A stretch of 64,000 nucleotides of DNA from Evansella sp. AB-P1 (GCF_029688925.1 NZ_JARUKY010000009.1:1-64000), one strand, 5' to 3'; positions 26,707 to 35,599 are shown, numbered from the stretch's first letter. Numbers and translations are program-made. Notes: a model not told the origin generated them from the letters alone.

Positions 26707-28257
26707 TTAAAACATATCACTTACTGTTTTTGGCTGAAGGAATTGAAGTAAATAGTCAGGTCCACCTGCCTTAGAATCAGTACCAGACATATTAAATCCT
26801 CCAAAAGGTTGATATCCTACAATTGCAGCTGTACATCCACGATTAAAGTATAGATTTCCAACATGAAATTCTTCACGGGCTTGCTCTAAATGACCTCGAT
26901 TATTGGAAATTACTGCCCCAGTTAAGCCATACTCCGTATTATTAGCGATTTCAAGTGCATGATTGAAATCCTTTGCCTTTGAAAAGGCAACGATTGGACC
27001 AAATATTTCTTCTTGCATTAAACGAGCTTTAGGATCTACATCAGCAAAAATTGTAGGTTGAATAAAATAGCCTTTGGAAGAATCTCCTTCCCCACCAGTC
27101 ATAAGGCGCCCTTCCTCTTTTCCGATTTCAACATACTTCATTACTTTATCAAATGCTCCCTGATCATTTACAGGACCCATATATTTTGAATTATCTTGAT
27201 AGGTTGGACCTACCGTTAAGCGATTTGTTAACGTTACTACTTTTTCTAAAACTTCATCATAAACCTCTTCATGGATTACTGCTCTTGAACAAGCAGAACA
27301 TTTTTGTCCTGAAAACCCGAAAGCAGATTGGGTAATAGCATCCGCTGCCAAATCAAGATCAGACTCATTATCAACAACGATCGTATCTTTACCACCCATT
27401 TCAGCAACAACCCGTTTTAGCCAAATTTGTCCTTCATTTACTTTTGCGGCTCTTTCATAGATTCTTAGGCCAACTTCTTTTGATCCAGTAAAATTAATAA
27501 ACCTTGTTTTTGGATGGTCTACTAAGTAATCTCCAACAACAGCTCCGCTTCCCGGTACGTAATTTACTACACCTGCTGGAAGTCCAGATTCCATTAACAC
27601 TTCCATAAATTTATATGCCACAACTGGTGTTGTACTTGCTGGCTTCAGCAAAACAGTATTTCCAGCAACGACTGGTCCAATTGTCGTTCCTGCCATAATG
27701 GCAAAAGCAAAGTTCCATGGGGAAATAGTAATACCCACTCCTAGAGGAATATAAGTAAAGGAATTATGTTCGTTTTCACGTGAATTGATTTCAATCCCAT
27801 CTTTTAAACGAAGCATTTGACGTGCATAATACTCTAAAAAGTCAATGGCTTCTGCCGTGTCCGCATCCGCTTCTTTCCAAGGCTTCCCTGCCTCGTAAAC
27901 AAGATATGCAGAAAATTCATGTTTTCTACGTCTAATTTTTGAGGCTGCACTAAATAAAATATTTGCCCGTGCTGCTGGATCCCATTTTTTCCATGAGGCA
28001 AATGATTGGTCAGCAGCTACCATCGCCTTCTCTGCTAACTCTTCGTTTGCTTTAGAAACATATCCTACAATTTCTTCTTTATTTGCAGGGTTCTCAGAAA
28101 CAATTTTATCTTCTGTCATTATTTTTTCTCCACCAATAATGAGAGGATAATCTTTTCCAAGCTCACCTTTAACTAAGTTTAATGCTTCCATAAATTCGTT
28201 ATAATTTTCTTCTAATGTAAAATCTGTAAATGGTTCATGTTTATACGGTACAACCAT
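26707..28257 (-). CDS. rocA: Delta-1-pyrroline-5-carboxylate dehydrogenase
   Basis: 516 residues (B. subtilis RocA 515) of the aldehyde dehydrogenase superfamily. The catalytic Cys is in [15 protein letters not shown], the general-base Glu in VAEMGGKDT, and NAD contacts in [10 protein letters not shown]. It oxidises glutamate semialdehyde to glutamate. ATG 28257 follows GGAG by 11 nt; a GTG four codons upstream overlaps it. It is the first gene of the operon under the -24/-12 promoter. Confidence 0.96.
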   Translation of the reverse strand: MVVPYKHEPFTDFTLEENYNEFMEALNLVKGELGKDYPLIIGGEKIMTEDKIVSENPANKEEIVGYVSKANEELAEKAMVAADQSFASWKKWDPAARANILFSAASKIRRRKHEFSAYLVYEAGKPWKEADADTAEAIDFLEYYARQMLRLKDGIEINSRENEHNSFTYIPLGVGITISPWNFAFAIMAGTTIGPVVAGNTVLLKPASTTPVVAYKFMEVLMESGLPAGVVNYVPGSGAVVGDYLVDHPKTRFINFTGSKEVGLRIYERAAKVNEGQIWLKRVVAEMGGKDTIVVDNESDLDLAADAITQSAFGFSGQKCSACSRAVIHEEVYDEVLEKVVTLTNRLTVGPTYQDNSKYMGPVNDQGAFDKVMKYVEIGKEEGRLMTGGEGDSSKGYFIQPTIFADVDPKARLMQEEIFGPIVAFSKAKDFNHALEIANNTEYGLTGAVISNNRGHLEQAREEFHVGNLYFNRGCTAAIVGYQPFGGFNMSGTDSKAGGPDYLLQFLQPKTVSDMF

Positions 28258-28312
28258 GGAATGATCCACTCCTTTTTAAATTTTTTTATTTGTTAAATTT
28301 CACTATATTTAT

Positions 28313-28330
28313 TTGCAAAAATCATGCCAA
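28313..28330 (-). promoter_or_regulatory. Sigma-54 (SigL) promoter of rocA
   Basis: On the minus strand TTGGCAT, 5 bp, TTGCAA: the -24 GG and -12 GC are 12 bp apart, as required. It lies 56 bp upstream of the rocA start. Confidence 0.85.
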
Positions 28331-28371
28331 ACCTCCATCCATGAAGGAATATGGTTTCTTCCTCAAATAAA

Positions 28372-28388
28372 TGCAAACTACCTTTGCA
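28372..28388. promoter_or_regulatory. RocR activator site 1 (palindrome)
   Basis: TGCAAA-N5-TTTGCA, a perfect 17-bp palindrome about 45 bp upstream of the -24 element of rocA. Its twin lies 42 bp away. Confidence 0.65.
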
Positions 28389-28413
28389 CTGAAAACTTAT
28401 TTTGCACGTTAAC

Positions 28414-28430
28414 CGCAAAATAAGTTTGCG
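28414..28430. promoter_or_regulatory. RocR activator site 2 (palindrome)
   Basis: CGCAAA-N5-TTTGCG, the same design and spacing as site 1, centre to centre 42 bp (about four helical turns). Two such sites upstream of a sigma-54 promoter are the layout expected for RocR. Confidence 0.65.
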
Positions 28431-28519
28431 TTTATGCTAATATAAAAGTAGGAAGATCTATCTTTTCTTACTTCTATCACTAGCTTCAAAATATACCATG
28501 TAGAATTGGAGTGAATTCT

Positions 28520-29926
28520 TTGAAAAATATTTCTTTGCCTCAAATCCATCCCCTCTATAATCAAATTCTTGATGCAGTAGACGTAGGAATACATGTAGTA
28601 AACGAAGAAGGCATTTCAGTTATTTACAACAAAAAAATGTCCGAAATAGAAGATATGGATAAAACCGAAGTAATTAATAAAAAGATAATGGAAGTTTTTT
28701 TATTTCAAAGAGAAGAAGAAAGTCGCCTTCTCCTATCCCTTCGAAATGGTGATGTTTTAAAAAATGCAAAACAAACATACTTCAATTTAAAAGGACAAAA
28801 AATCACGACAATTAATGATACCTTTCCTCTCACACATGATAATAAAATTGTGGGGGCTGTGGAGGTTGCGAGAGATATTACAAAGTTAGAACGGCTCACG
28901 AAAGAAAACATTAGAAATAAAAATGAAGCAAATTATACTTTTGAACAAATAATTGGGAATAGTGCTTTATTGAATGACGTAAAACAAAGTGCCCAAAAAG
29001 CTACAAGAACTTCCTCCTCCGTATTAATCTATGGAGAAACTGGTACAGGGAAAGAACTGTTCGCCCAAAGTATCCATAATGCAAGTAATCGTTCTGCAAA
29101 ACCTTTAATTAGTCAAAACTGTGCTGCTCTTCCAGAAACGTTGATTGAAAGTATATTATTTGGAACGGTTAAAGGGGCCTTTACAGGGGCTATAGAACAC
29201 GCCGGACTTTTTGAACAAGCATGTGGTGGATCTATCATGCTTGATGAGATTAACTCCTTAAGTGCTCCTTTACAAGCAAAGCTTCTTCGAGTTATTCAGG
29301 AAAAAATGATTAGAAGAATTGGAGATTCAAAAGATAGGAAAATTGACGTTCGAATTATAGCAACCTTAAATGAAGAACCTATAGTTGCAATAAAACAAAA
29401 TAAATTAAGAGAGGATTTATATTATAGGTTAAGCGTCGTATCCATAGAAGTGCCTCCATTAAGGAAACGAAAAGAGGATATCCCTCTTCTAGTAGAACAT
29501 TTTATTAATAAATATAATAAACAATTCCAATTAAACGTTCCTTTCGTATGTGAAAACGTCATGGACATGTTTAAAAATTATGATTGGCCTGGGAATGTTC
29601 GGGAACTTGAACATATGATTGAAGGAGCAATGAATTTAATTCATTACGACGAAAAAATAGAGTACAGTCATCTCCCTCTTCATGTTCGTAATAAATTCTC
29701 GAGGTATGACATCCAACAATTGACACCGACTACTCTATATCCTAACGATCCTCCAAAAAGCCTTCAATCTTTCATGGAGGAAGGAGAAAAACTTTATATT
29801 AAACGTACTCTGGATTACTTTAACGGTAACATTACTCAAGCAGCAAACTCTCTTGGCATAAGCAGACAAAGCCTCCAATATCGTTTGAAAAAGTACCAAT
29901 TAAAAGAAATTCACAAAAAGAGTTAG
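28520..29926 (+). CDS. rocR: RocR, sigma-54-dependent activator of arginine catabolism
   Basis: About 468 residues. An N-terminal PAS-like sensor (about 10-120; AVDVGIHVVNEEG), AAA+ domain with Walker A GETGTGKE, sigma-54 contact loop GAFTGA, Walker B SIMLDEIN, and a C-terminal Fis-type helix-turn-helix (AANSLGISRQSLQYRLKKY). RocR senses ornithine or citrulline and drives roc operons through sigma-54. TTG 28520 is preferred: GGAG is 8 nt upstream, and the GTG at 28511 overlaps it. It is transcribed divergently from rocA; array 3 follows. Confidence 0.92.
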   Translation: MKNISLPQIHPLYNQILDAVDVGIHVVNEEGISVIYNKKMSEIEDMDKTEVINKKIMEVFLFQREEESRLLLSLRNGDVLKNAKQTYFNLKGQKITTINDTFPLTHDNKIVGAVEVARDITKLERLTKENIRNKNEANYTFEQIIGNSALLNDVKQSAQKATRTSSSVLIYGETGTGKELFAQSIHNASNRSAKPLISQNCAALPETLIESILFGTVKGAFTGAIEHAGLFEQACGGSIMLDEINSLSAPLQAKLLRVIQEKMIRRIGDSKDRKIDVRIIATLNEEPIVAIKQNKLREDLYYRLSVVSIEVPPLRKRKEDIPLLVEHFINKYNKQFQLNVPFVCENVMDMFKNYDWPGNVRELEHMIEGAMNLIHYDEKIEYSHLPLHVRNKFSRYDIQQLTPTTLYPNDPPKSLQSFMEEGEKLYIKRTLDYFNGNITQAANSLGISRQSLQYRLKKYQLKEIHKKS

Positions 29927-30008
29927 GTACCCCCCCCGTCAACCCTTAAATAAAATAGTTTTCGCAAAATAGAAGGAGGTAAAATAGAAGAAATCATTCT
30001 ATTTAGCT

Positions 30009-30537
30009 CTCTGCAAACCTCTTTTTCTCTCTTTGCAGGAACGGTGGACCCTTCCTACGTTCCCGCAAACCTCTTTTTCTCTCTTTGCAGGAACAGTGGA
30101 TCCTTCCTCCGTGCCTGCAAACCTCTTTTTCTCTCTTTGCAGGAACGGTGGATCCTTCCTCTGTGCCCGCAAACTCCTTTTTCACTCTTTGCAGGAACAG
30201 TGGATCCTTCCTCCGTTCCCGCAAACTCCTTTTTCACTCTTTGCAGGAACGCTGGCTACTTCCTCTGTGCCCGCAAACTTCTTTTCCACTCTTTGCAGGA
30301 ACAGTGGATCCTTCCTCCATGCCTGCAAACTTCTTTTCCACTCTTTGCAGGAACAGTGGATCCTTCCTCCATGCCTGCAAACTTCTTTTCCACTCTTTGC
30401 AGGAACAGTGGATCCTTCCTCCGTTCCCGCAAACTCCTTTTTCTCTCTTTGCAGGAACAGTGGATCCTTCCTCCATGCCTGCAAACTTCTTTTCCACTCT
30501 TTGCAGGAACAGTGGATCCTTCCTCCGTGCCTGCAAG
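30009..30537. repeat. Hairpin-repeat array 3 (10 units, 52 bp)
   Basis: Ten full units plus a final left arm; left arms start at 30013, 30065, 30117 and every 52 bp to 30533 with no indel. Unit: GCAAAC, pyrimidine loop (CTCTTTTTCTCTC or TTCTTTTCCACTC), TTTGCAGGAAC, linker AGTGGATCCTTCCTCCGTG with few variants. Arms CCTGCAAA/TTTGCAGG pair. Because 52 is not divisible by three, reading frames rotate and several false ORFs arise. It lies downstream of rocR with no gene inside. Confidence 0.92.
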
Positions 30538-31041
30538 TAGCGTTTAGGCAATTTGCAGTATGATAGGATCCTACTATACGACTGCAAAGTTATAAGCTGT
30601 GATTACTGTGAAAGAGTATTTTCTTCCTTCATGGTGCAAGTATTATCTTGCATGATAAAACTACCCTATAGCCATTCTCCCTTTATATATCCAAAGTAAT
30701 TTTCTATTTTCCACGAAATGAACAATAGTTCTCTTAATTTCTACAAAAAGATTTCCCGGGAAACAGCTATCGACTTATTACTTATAAAACATTCAAATTC
30801 CTCGCATTTTATATACTGAAACAAGAATACTTGTCCTATTCTGTAAAGACACGTGCGATTCTACTATTATCTTCATAGAAAATTCAGAAAAAAATTCTTG
30901 GCAATCAACACTAGCTTTTAACAGCACCTTTCATCGAAAAACGTCTTCGCAACTTTATTTATTGTTATAGTTCTAAAGAAAAAAATGAGGAGTAATATAT
31001 AGTAAGAGGCCAATCCAATAAAAAATAAAGGAGATGTTATT
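30538..31041. other. Intergenic region after array 3
   Basis: 504 bp. The first part holds a decayed hairpin unit (about 30545-30585) and element E copy b in reverse (30603-30666). From 30667 to 31041 nothing was recognised except the ribosome site of the next gene. Confidence 0.5.
30603..30666 (-). repeat. Dispersed element E, copy b (reverse)
   Basis: Read on the minus strand it runs GGGTAG, CATGCAAG, TTGCACCATGAAGGA, GAAAATACTCTTTC. This matches the other E copies but is the most diverged, and the orientation is opposite to array 3's usual neighbour arrangement. Confidence 0.7.
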
Positions 31042-31236
31042 ATGCAAACTTCGTTGGCACTTCTCCTTGGAGTTGCTGCGGTTGCTGTTTTACTTTTAAC
31101 TATTAATGCCATACGTAAAAAGGTTACGAAGAAACCTGATGAAAAGCCCATTAAAATTTGCAAAGAATGCCAAAATGAGATCCCTCTCGATTTTTCAAAG
31201 TCACTCTGTCCACACTGTAAAGCGTTCTTAACGTAA
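31042..31236 (+). CDS. Small membrane protein with C-terminal zinc ribbon
   Basis: 64 residues. One N-terminal membrane helix (about 4-22, LALLLGVAAVAVLLLTINAI), a basic linker, then a rubredoxin-like ribbon with CKEC and CPHC. It starts at ATG after AAAGGAGA with normal spacing, and composition matches genuine genes. I do not recognise a named family; single-helix zinc-ribbon proteins of this size are common and mostly uncharacterised. It stands alone between array 3 and rsiX. Confidence 0.7.
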   Translation: MQTSLALLLGVAAVAVLLLTINAIRKKVTKKPDEKPIKICKECQNEIPLDFSKSLCPHCKAFLT

Positions 31237-31411
31237 AAAAATGCTCTCAGCATTGTATTAATTCCTCATGATTCAACTTCCAAAAAAATTAAACATTTGA
31301 TTCAGTATTCAACTTTATCCCACACAAATACAAAACAAATCTGAATTTAGTTGTTATCCTTTTTGTAGTATTCATTACTGAAGGAGATTAAATCTAATAT
31401 TAATTTCATAA

Positions 31412-31458
31412 CAAAACAAAAAGGGCTAAATTCATTGATTTAGTCCTTTTTGTTTTTG
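31412..31458. terminator. Bidirectional terminator after rsiX
   Basis: Stem AAAAAGG-CTAAAT against ATTTAG-CCTTTTT flanked by A- and T-runs, downstream of the sigX-rsiX operon. Confidence 0.8.
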
Positions 31459-31505
31459 TGCCTTAATTCTATACTTTTAACATTTGAGTACACTTATTCA
31501 AAAGC

Positions 31506-32726
31506 TTAAAAGTCATTCACATGAATCATTTCCGTTTGCCTTACTTGACTCATTTCATCTATAAAATTACCAATAAAAGAAATATACTCAATCGAAAAAT
31601 CGTTTGCAGTAAATGTTAGAGCTTCTACTAACAAATCAAATTCTTCAACTGTTGGGATAATTCCTGTATCATTCACAAATATAGCTGCATGAATATCTTC
31701 AATTACAACATCTTCAATCTCGATTGATTCAGGTATGGCAGAACGATACCAAGCACCTTCATTAACTACCAGCATTTCCCCAAGTGTTTCTTGAAATGAA
31801 AGTAATTCCCCGTTTTCCATTATTCGTTCTCCTACATAAGCTCCTCTTACAAAATAATGATTTCCCTCCTCATCCTCATGAAGATAATACCCACGGTTTT
31901 CATATGGTATATCCCACTCCTCAACAAAACCAAAAGGACCTATTAGCACACCAGGTTCATCATTAAATGTGAAGCGAATTTTTTCAAAATGAAAGTAACC
32001 AAAGTATTCTAAGATTGCTTCATAAAATGAAGTAGCTTCATTACTTGAAAGCCTTTCAATATTTATACTGTTAAAGAAGTCTATAGTAACAGCATTTTCT
32101 CGGTCATCAATGTTCACACTACTTATTTCATTATGCAAAGATCTAGAATCCTGTATGCCCCAGTCTACTTCATCTGATGTTAAAGTGTAATAAATTAAGT
32201 TCTCTAGACTACTATCTCTATTCTCTCCTATTGAAATAGGTTGACTTGTAATACCTGATTTTGTGTATAATCCTTCATCCCCGAACTCATTTACCGTTAA
32301 AACTTCAAAAAAGTGGGGAACAGGTAGCAAAATAGTGTTTTCTTCGTCACTTTCAGTATCTACTCCTCCATCATCACTAGGAGTTCCAGCAATATTAAAA
32401 TCCCCATCATTACTGTTGTTCATATCATTTCCTGCACTAATATCTGCATTATTATCGCTGTTATAAGACATTTCATAATCTCCGTTAAAGAAGTATGGGA
32501 AGATTAGTACTATTAAAAACACTGCAGCTACACTAGCCATTAATGGCTTTAACCACGTTAGTTTATGTTTATTTTTGGTGTAGAGAGGTGAAGGTTTCTC
32601 ATTTCTCTCCTGCATTTTTCTTTCAATCGCTTGAAAAAGTTCTTCTTTTGATTGTCGATCCTTAATAGGAGGAAGCTGCTTTAGGTGGTTCTCCACATCC
32701 TGATCGTCCCAAAGTCTCTTTGTCAT
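31506..32726 (-). CDS. rsiX: RsiX-like anti-sigma-X factor
   Basis: 406 residues. A cytoplasmic N-terminus (about 1-55, WDDQDVENHLKQLPPIKDRQSK) resembles RsiX of B. subtilis. It is followed by one membrane helix (about 60-78), an Asn/Asp-rich linker, and a large acidic extracytoplasmic domain with GerMN-like features. It should hold SigX at the membrane until an envelope signal. Its ATG overlaps the sigX stop (ATGA), the usual coupling. It is somewhat longer than the B. subtilis protein (368). Confidence 0.85.
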   Translation of the reverse strand: MTKRLWDDQDVENHLKQLPPIKDRQSKEELFQAIERKMQERNEKPSPLYTKNKHKLTWLKPLMASVAAVFLIVLIFPYFFNGDYEMSYNSDNNADISAGNDMNNSNDGDFNIAGTPSDDGGVDTESDEENTILLPVPHFFEVLTVNEFGDEGLYTKSGITSQPISIGENRDSSLENLIYYTLTSDEVDWGIQDSRSLHNEISSVNIDDRENAVTIDFFNSINIERLSSNEATSFYEAILEYFGYFHFEKIRFTFNDEPGVLIGPFGFVEEWDIPYENRGYYLHEDEEGNHYFVRGAYVGERIMENGELLSFQETLGEMLVVNEGAWYRSAIPESIEIEDVVIEDIHAAIFVNDTGIIPTVEEFDLLVEALTFTANDFSIEYISFIGNFIDEMSQVRQTEMIHVNDF

Positions 32727-33271
32727 TCTCCAACCTCCTTTACTTCATTGAAACTATCTATTTGGTTCATATACCGCTTTAATTCTTTAATTGCACGGTG
32801 CTGGGTGGTCTTCACCTTGCTTTGCGTCCAGCCAAGTACATCAGCAGTTTCCGAAATACTTAACGCTTGTATATAACGTAAAATAATAACCTGTTGCTGA
32901 TCTTCCTTACAGCGCTTTAAAACGGAATAAATTTGATGAAGCTCATCCTTTTGCACGAGAATTTCATCAGGTAAAAGAGCATGATCTTTAATTTCAAACT
33001 CCCGTTCACTCCACTCAAACTGCTTTCCAACCCACTTCCTTTTCTTACGACTTTGACTTCTTATCCAGTCAATGCCTACATGTTTTGCAACAGAGTAAAG
33101 CCAAGTTTTCTCACTACTTTTCCCTTCGAAGGATTGATAGGAGTGAAGCACTTTTATATACACTTCTTGAACAAGCTCTTCTGCCACTTCCCGATTCCGA
33201 ACCATGTAAAATAAATATTGGAAAAGGGTCTGATGGTACATCTCATACAAACGATCAAATTCCTCTCTCAC
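32723..33271 (-). CDS. sigX: ECF sigma factor SigX
   Basis: 182 residues, closely matching B. subtilis SigX. Region 2 is LFQYLFYMVRNREVAEELVQEVYIKVL with SEKTWLYSVAKHVGIDW; region 4 is ISETADVLGWTQSKVKTTQHRAIKEL. SigX controls envelope modification and cationic-peptide resistance genes. The start is GTG 33271, preceded by GGAGGG at 6 nt. A SigX-type promoter at 33299-33324 implies autoregulation. Confidence 0.94.
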   Translation of the reverse strand: MREEFDRLYEMYHQTLFQYLFYMVRNREVAEELVQEVYIKVLHSYQSFEGKSSEKTWLYSVAKHVGIDWIRSQSRKKRKWVGKQFEWSEREFEIKDHALLPDEILVQKDELHQIYSVLKRCKEDQQQVIILRYIQALSISETADVLGWTQSKVKTTQHRAIKELKRYMNQIDSFNEVKEVGE

Positions 33272-33298
33272 GCTCTTCCCTCCCTCTCTAAATCGTTA

Positions 33299-33324
33299 GT
33301 CGATTTTTTATTAATAACGTTACA
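33299..33324 (-). promoter_or_regulatory. Autoregulatory sigma-X promoter
   Basis: TGTAAC (33324-33319), 16 bp, CGAC (33302-33299) on the minus strand, matching the sigma-X consensus, 28 bp upstream of the sigX start. Confidence 0.8.
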
Positions 33325-33360
33325 AAAAAAAGTGTCAAACTCTAATGATTGTTTGACACC
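33324..33360 (-). terminator. Terminator just upstream of the sigX promoter
   Basis: Perfect 9-bp stem GTGTCAAAC/GTTTGACAC followed by T8 on the minus strand. The T-run abuts the -35 of the sigX promoter, insulating sigX from the small upstream gene. Confidence 0.88.
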
Positions 33361-33374
33361 TTCTCACCTGACAT

Positions 33375-33476
33375 TTATTTTGAAAATACCCACACCCAAT
33401 ATAGGGCACCACCAATAAAGCCTATTATTAATAGATAAACCGCTAACATATAATTTCTTTTTCGCAAGTTACTCAT
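33375..33476 (-). CDS. Putative 33-residue membrane peptide
   Basis: ATG 33476 to TAA 33375 encodes MSNLRKRNYML followed by one hydrophobic helix (AVYLLIIGFIGGALYWVWVF) and a basic end. The basic N-terminus followed by a helix has the look of a real small membrane protein, and a strong minus-strand terminator follows 15 bp later. The weak point is the ribosome site: AAAGG lies directly against the ATG. I do not recognise a family. Confidence 0.5.
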   Translation of the reverse strand: MSNLRKRNYMLAVYLLIIGFIGGALYWVWVFSK

Positions 33477-33784
33477 TCCTTTAAATTACAACTGTTTTCT
33501 TTATTATACCAAATCCAGTAGTCTCCTTACTACCATGACACATATACCTAATTAAAAAATAGCTACAAACTTTCTATTATCAGTATTACTTAAATAGCAT
33601 TTCGACCTTTGTTTAGCAATACTTTAATTTTATGTTTCAAATGTTTTCTCGAAATGAAAATAATTGTTTGATGGAAATGAACAATTATGTGTAAAAATAG
33701 TATTTTTTTACAAATAAGTTTGCTATACTTATAGTATCGAAAGAAATATTATCAATATACAAATAAGAGGTGCTAAATAAATCT
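33477..33784. other. Intergenic region upstream of the secreted-protein gene
   Basis: 308 bp, strongly AT-rich. It contains the promoter at 33707-33735; otherwise nothing was recognised. Confidence 0.45.
33707..33735 (+). promoter_or_regulatory. Probable sigma-A promoter
   Basis: TTTACA and TATAGT separated by 17 bp, 50 bp before the start at 33785. Confidence 0.55.
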
Positions 33785-34321
33785 ATGAAAAAAATTATTT
33801 TAGTTTTATCTTTAGCTTTTATATTTACTCTTGTACTATCTCACAATTTATTATCTACTAGTGCAGAAATGAATCCAAAGACTATTTTATCTGAGGCACA
33901 TGATGCTCTTTTAAAAGGTGATATTGTAACTTTTGCTAATCTAGTAATTGACAAACGTTTTAATACAAAAAAAGAAGCCTTATATGTATATATGAGTAAT
34001 GAAGAAGATCCTTTAATTAACTACGAGATTCTTAATTTCAACCAAATTGACAAAAATACATATACATCTTTGGTTAAAAGTGTTTATCAATCAGGTATTG
34101 AATCGGAAGCACTTTTAACTTTACAATTTGATAAAAAAGAGTGGAAAATTGTAATACCTAATACTTCAAATAGAAACTATGAAATTCAAATGGAAAATGA
34201 AGTTATAATAAATAAGGTAGATAAGCTAATCGAAGATGAATTTTCAATTAATTCGTTTGGTTTTCAGTTAGTTTACTTGGAATATTTCACAACGTCATTG
34301 GCAAAATACAAGAACTTTTAA
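33785..34321 (+). CDS. Secreted protein of unknown function, possibly interrupted by a stop
   Basis: 178 residues with a signal peptide (KKIILVLSLAFIFTLVLSHNLLSTSA; probable cleavage near residue 28). The rest has the alpha/beta pattern of small extracellular domains, with DALLKGDIVTFANLVID at the start. I do not recognise a family. The frame ends at TAA 34319-34321 but stays open in the same frame to 34483, so this may be the front part of a longer gene. ATG 33785 is 12 nt after GAGGTG; the in-frame GTG lies inside that site. Confidence 0.65.
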   Translation: MKKIILVLSLAFIFTLVLSHNLLSTSAEMNPKTILSEAHDALLKGDIVTFANLVIDKRFNTKKEALYVYMSNEEDPLINYEILNFNQIDKNTYTSLVKSVYQSGIESEALLTLQFDKKEWKIVIPNTSNRNYEIQMENEVIINKVDKLIEDEFSINSFGFQLVYLEYFTTSLAKYKNF

Positions 34322-34483
34322 CACACCAAGTGTTTCGGTAGTGATGATATTGAAGTAGGAGACAGAATAGTAAATGGGAATCGTACTAATTTTACTACTA
34401 CAGTTAATCTAAGTACTGCTGCTGGTATTAACTATATGCAGATAAGAGGAGCAGGTAATTCGCGGGGGGAGCTTTATTATTAA
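34322..34483 (+). pseudogene. Same-frame continuation beyond the stop of the secreted-protein gene
   Basis: After TAA 34319-34321 the same frame continues for 53 codons to TAA 34481-34483. The translation (GSDDIEVGDRIVNGNRTNFT, then TTVNLSTAAGINYMQIRGAG) has protein-like composition and no start codon with a ribosome site. It is probably the detached C-terminus of the gene before it, broken by a nonsense change, though a chance open frame is possible. Confidence 0.45.
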
Positions 34484-34638
34484 TTTTTATTAAATAATAA
34501 ATAAGTGACTTCTAAATATAGATTTATAGATATTCTTTTGCCATTAAGGGCAATCTAAAGACTGCAATTAAGACAGTCTTTTTGTAGTTAGTTATAACAT
34601 TATAGGAATGATTTTAATTCAGATTTCTTGTTGATAGA

Positions 34639-34687
34639 TAAAAAAATAACCACCCTATGCTTTTAGCCGAGCAAGGTGGTTATTTTC
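34639..34687 (-). terminator. Terminator of the GbsR-type gene
   Basis: 12-bp arms AAAATAACCACC/GGTGGTTATTTT with an inner TGC/GCA pairing and flanking A- and T-runs. Confidence 0.8.
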
Positions 34688-34720
34688 AAAACCATTTTTA
34701 AGTGTATAGCATTATTTATC

Positions 34721-35278
34721 TTATTTCCTAGACCTTTTTGGAACAATATCAAATATCTTTCCAGTTTCAAATAATGCAATCACATCAATTAACCAATAAT
34801 AATAATCCTCTGCTTCCGTGAGCTTTTCTAAATCTTCTTTAGCTTCATTACGAATTTCTTCGTATTCTGTTTCCTGAATCAGTTCATGTAACAGCTCTTT
34901 TGTTTCCTGAATTGCAGACATATTTAGTTCCGTTGCATTTTTCCATCGATTTATAAAAACATTTGAAAATGATTTATACCAATCACCTTCCACTTTGTAC
35001 AAATCTTTACGTATACCTCTTTCCCAAACTCTTTCAACCATATGTGCATCTAATAATGAACGTATACCCGTACTCATACTCGTTTTACTCATTGCCATCG
35101 CTTTACTCATGTCATCTAGGGTCATTGGTTCTTTTGAAAAGAAAACAGTACCATATAATCGACCTGCTGACGGTGTAATATTATATAGATGAATATTCTT
35201 TGCGATTTCTGATATAAAACGATTGCGCGCTTCATCTAGTTTTGTACTATCCTTTGAATAATTATCATTGCTACGCAT
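34721..35278 (-). CDS. GbsR/OpuCR-type MarR-like regulator of betaine uptake
   Basis: 185 residues of the GbsR family: winged helix-turn-helix (SAGRLYGTVFFSKEPMTLDDM, SKTSMSTGIRSLLD) with an aromatic-rich C-terminal effector part (DYYYWLIDVIALFETGKIFD). Such repressors sense choline or other osmolytes and control betaine import or synthesis. It is transcribed divergently from opuAA with 321 bp between. ATG 35278 follows GAGGAGG by 6 nt. The choice between GbsR and OpcR-like specificity is open; the neighbour suggests opuA as a target. Confidence 0.85.
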   Translation of the reverse strand: MRSNDNYSKDSTKLDEARNRFISEIAKNIHLYNITPSAGRLYGTVFFSKEPMTLDDMSKAMAMSKTSMSTGIRSLLDAHMVERVWERGIRKDLYKVEGDWYKSFSNVFINRWKNATELNMSAIQETKELLHELIQETEYEEIRNEAKEDLEKLTEAEDYYYWLIDVIALFETGKIFDIVPKRSRK

Positions 35279-35599
35279 CGTTAGCCTCCTCAAAACTACT
35301 CGCTATTTTAAATATTAGCAAACCTTCTAATATAAAAGAAAGTGGTCTACCTTACCTCATTTAAGAGGAATATAGAGCATTTCATAGAATTCACTATATT
35401 TGTTACGTACAGTTTTTTCTGAACAAACTTTTTATACAATTTAGTGATTATATACTGTTTGATCAAAATTTATAAAAAGGATATAGTTATAAAGGTCGAA
35501 CTAATGCTGTAAATTTTTTTGCTAAATTTTATAGATTCATAGTTAGTTTAAAAATTAAATTCACAGGCCTTGTAATTAAAATGAAGTAGGTGTAAATAA
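35279..35599. other. Divergent control region gbsR-type gene/opuA
   Basis: 321 AT-rich bp. It contains the probable opuA promoter at 35459-35487. No convincing repressor palindrome was picked out by eye. Confidence 0.45.
35459..35487 (+). promoter_or_regulatory. Probable sigma-A promoter of opuA
   Basis: TTGATC and TATAGT separated by 17 bp, about 113 bp before the opuAA start. Confidence 0.55.

Noticed and set aside
30009-30537. Array units as extra RocR-binding sites, since they contain TGCAAA and TTTGCA next to rocR
   Set aside because: The spacing between half-sites in the arrays is about 13-17 bp, not the 5 bp seen in both upstream palindromes, and the same units occur far from any roc gene.
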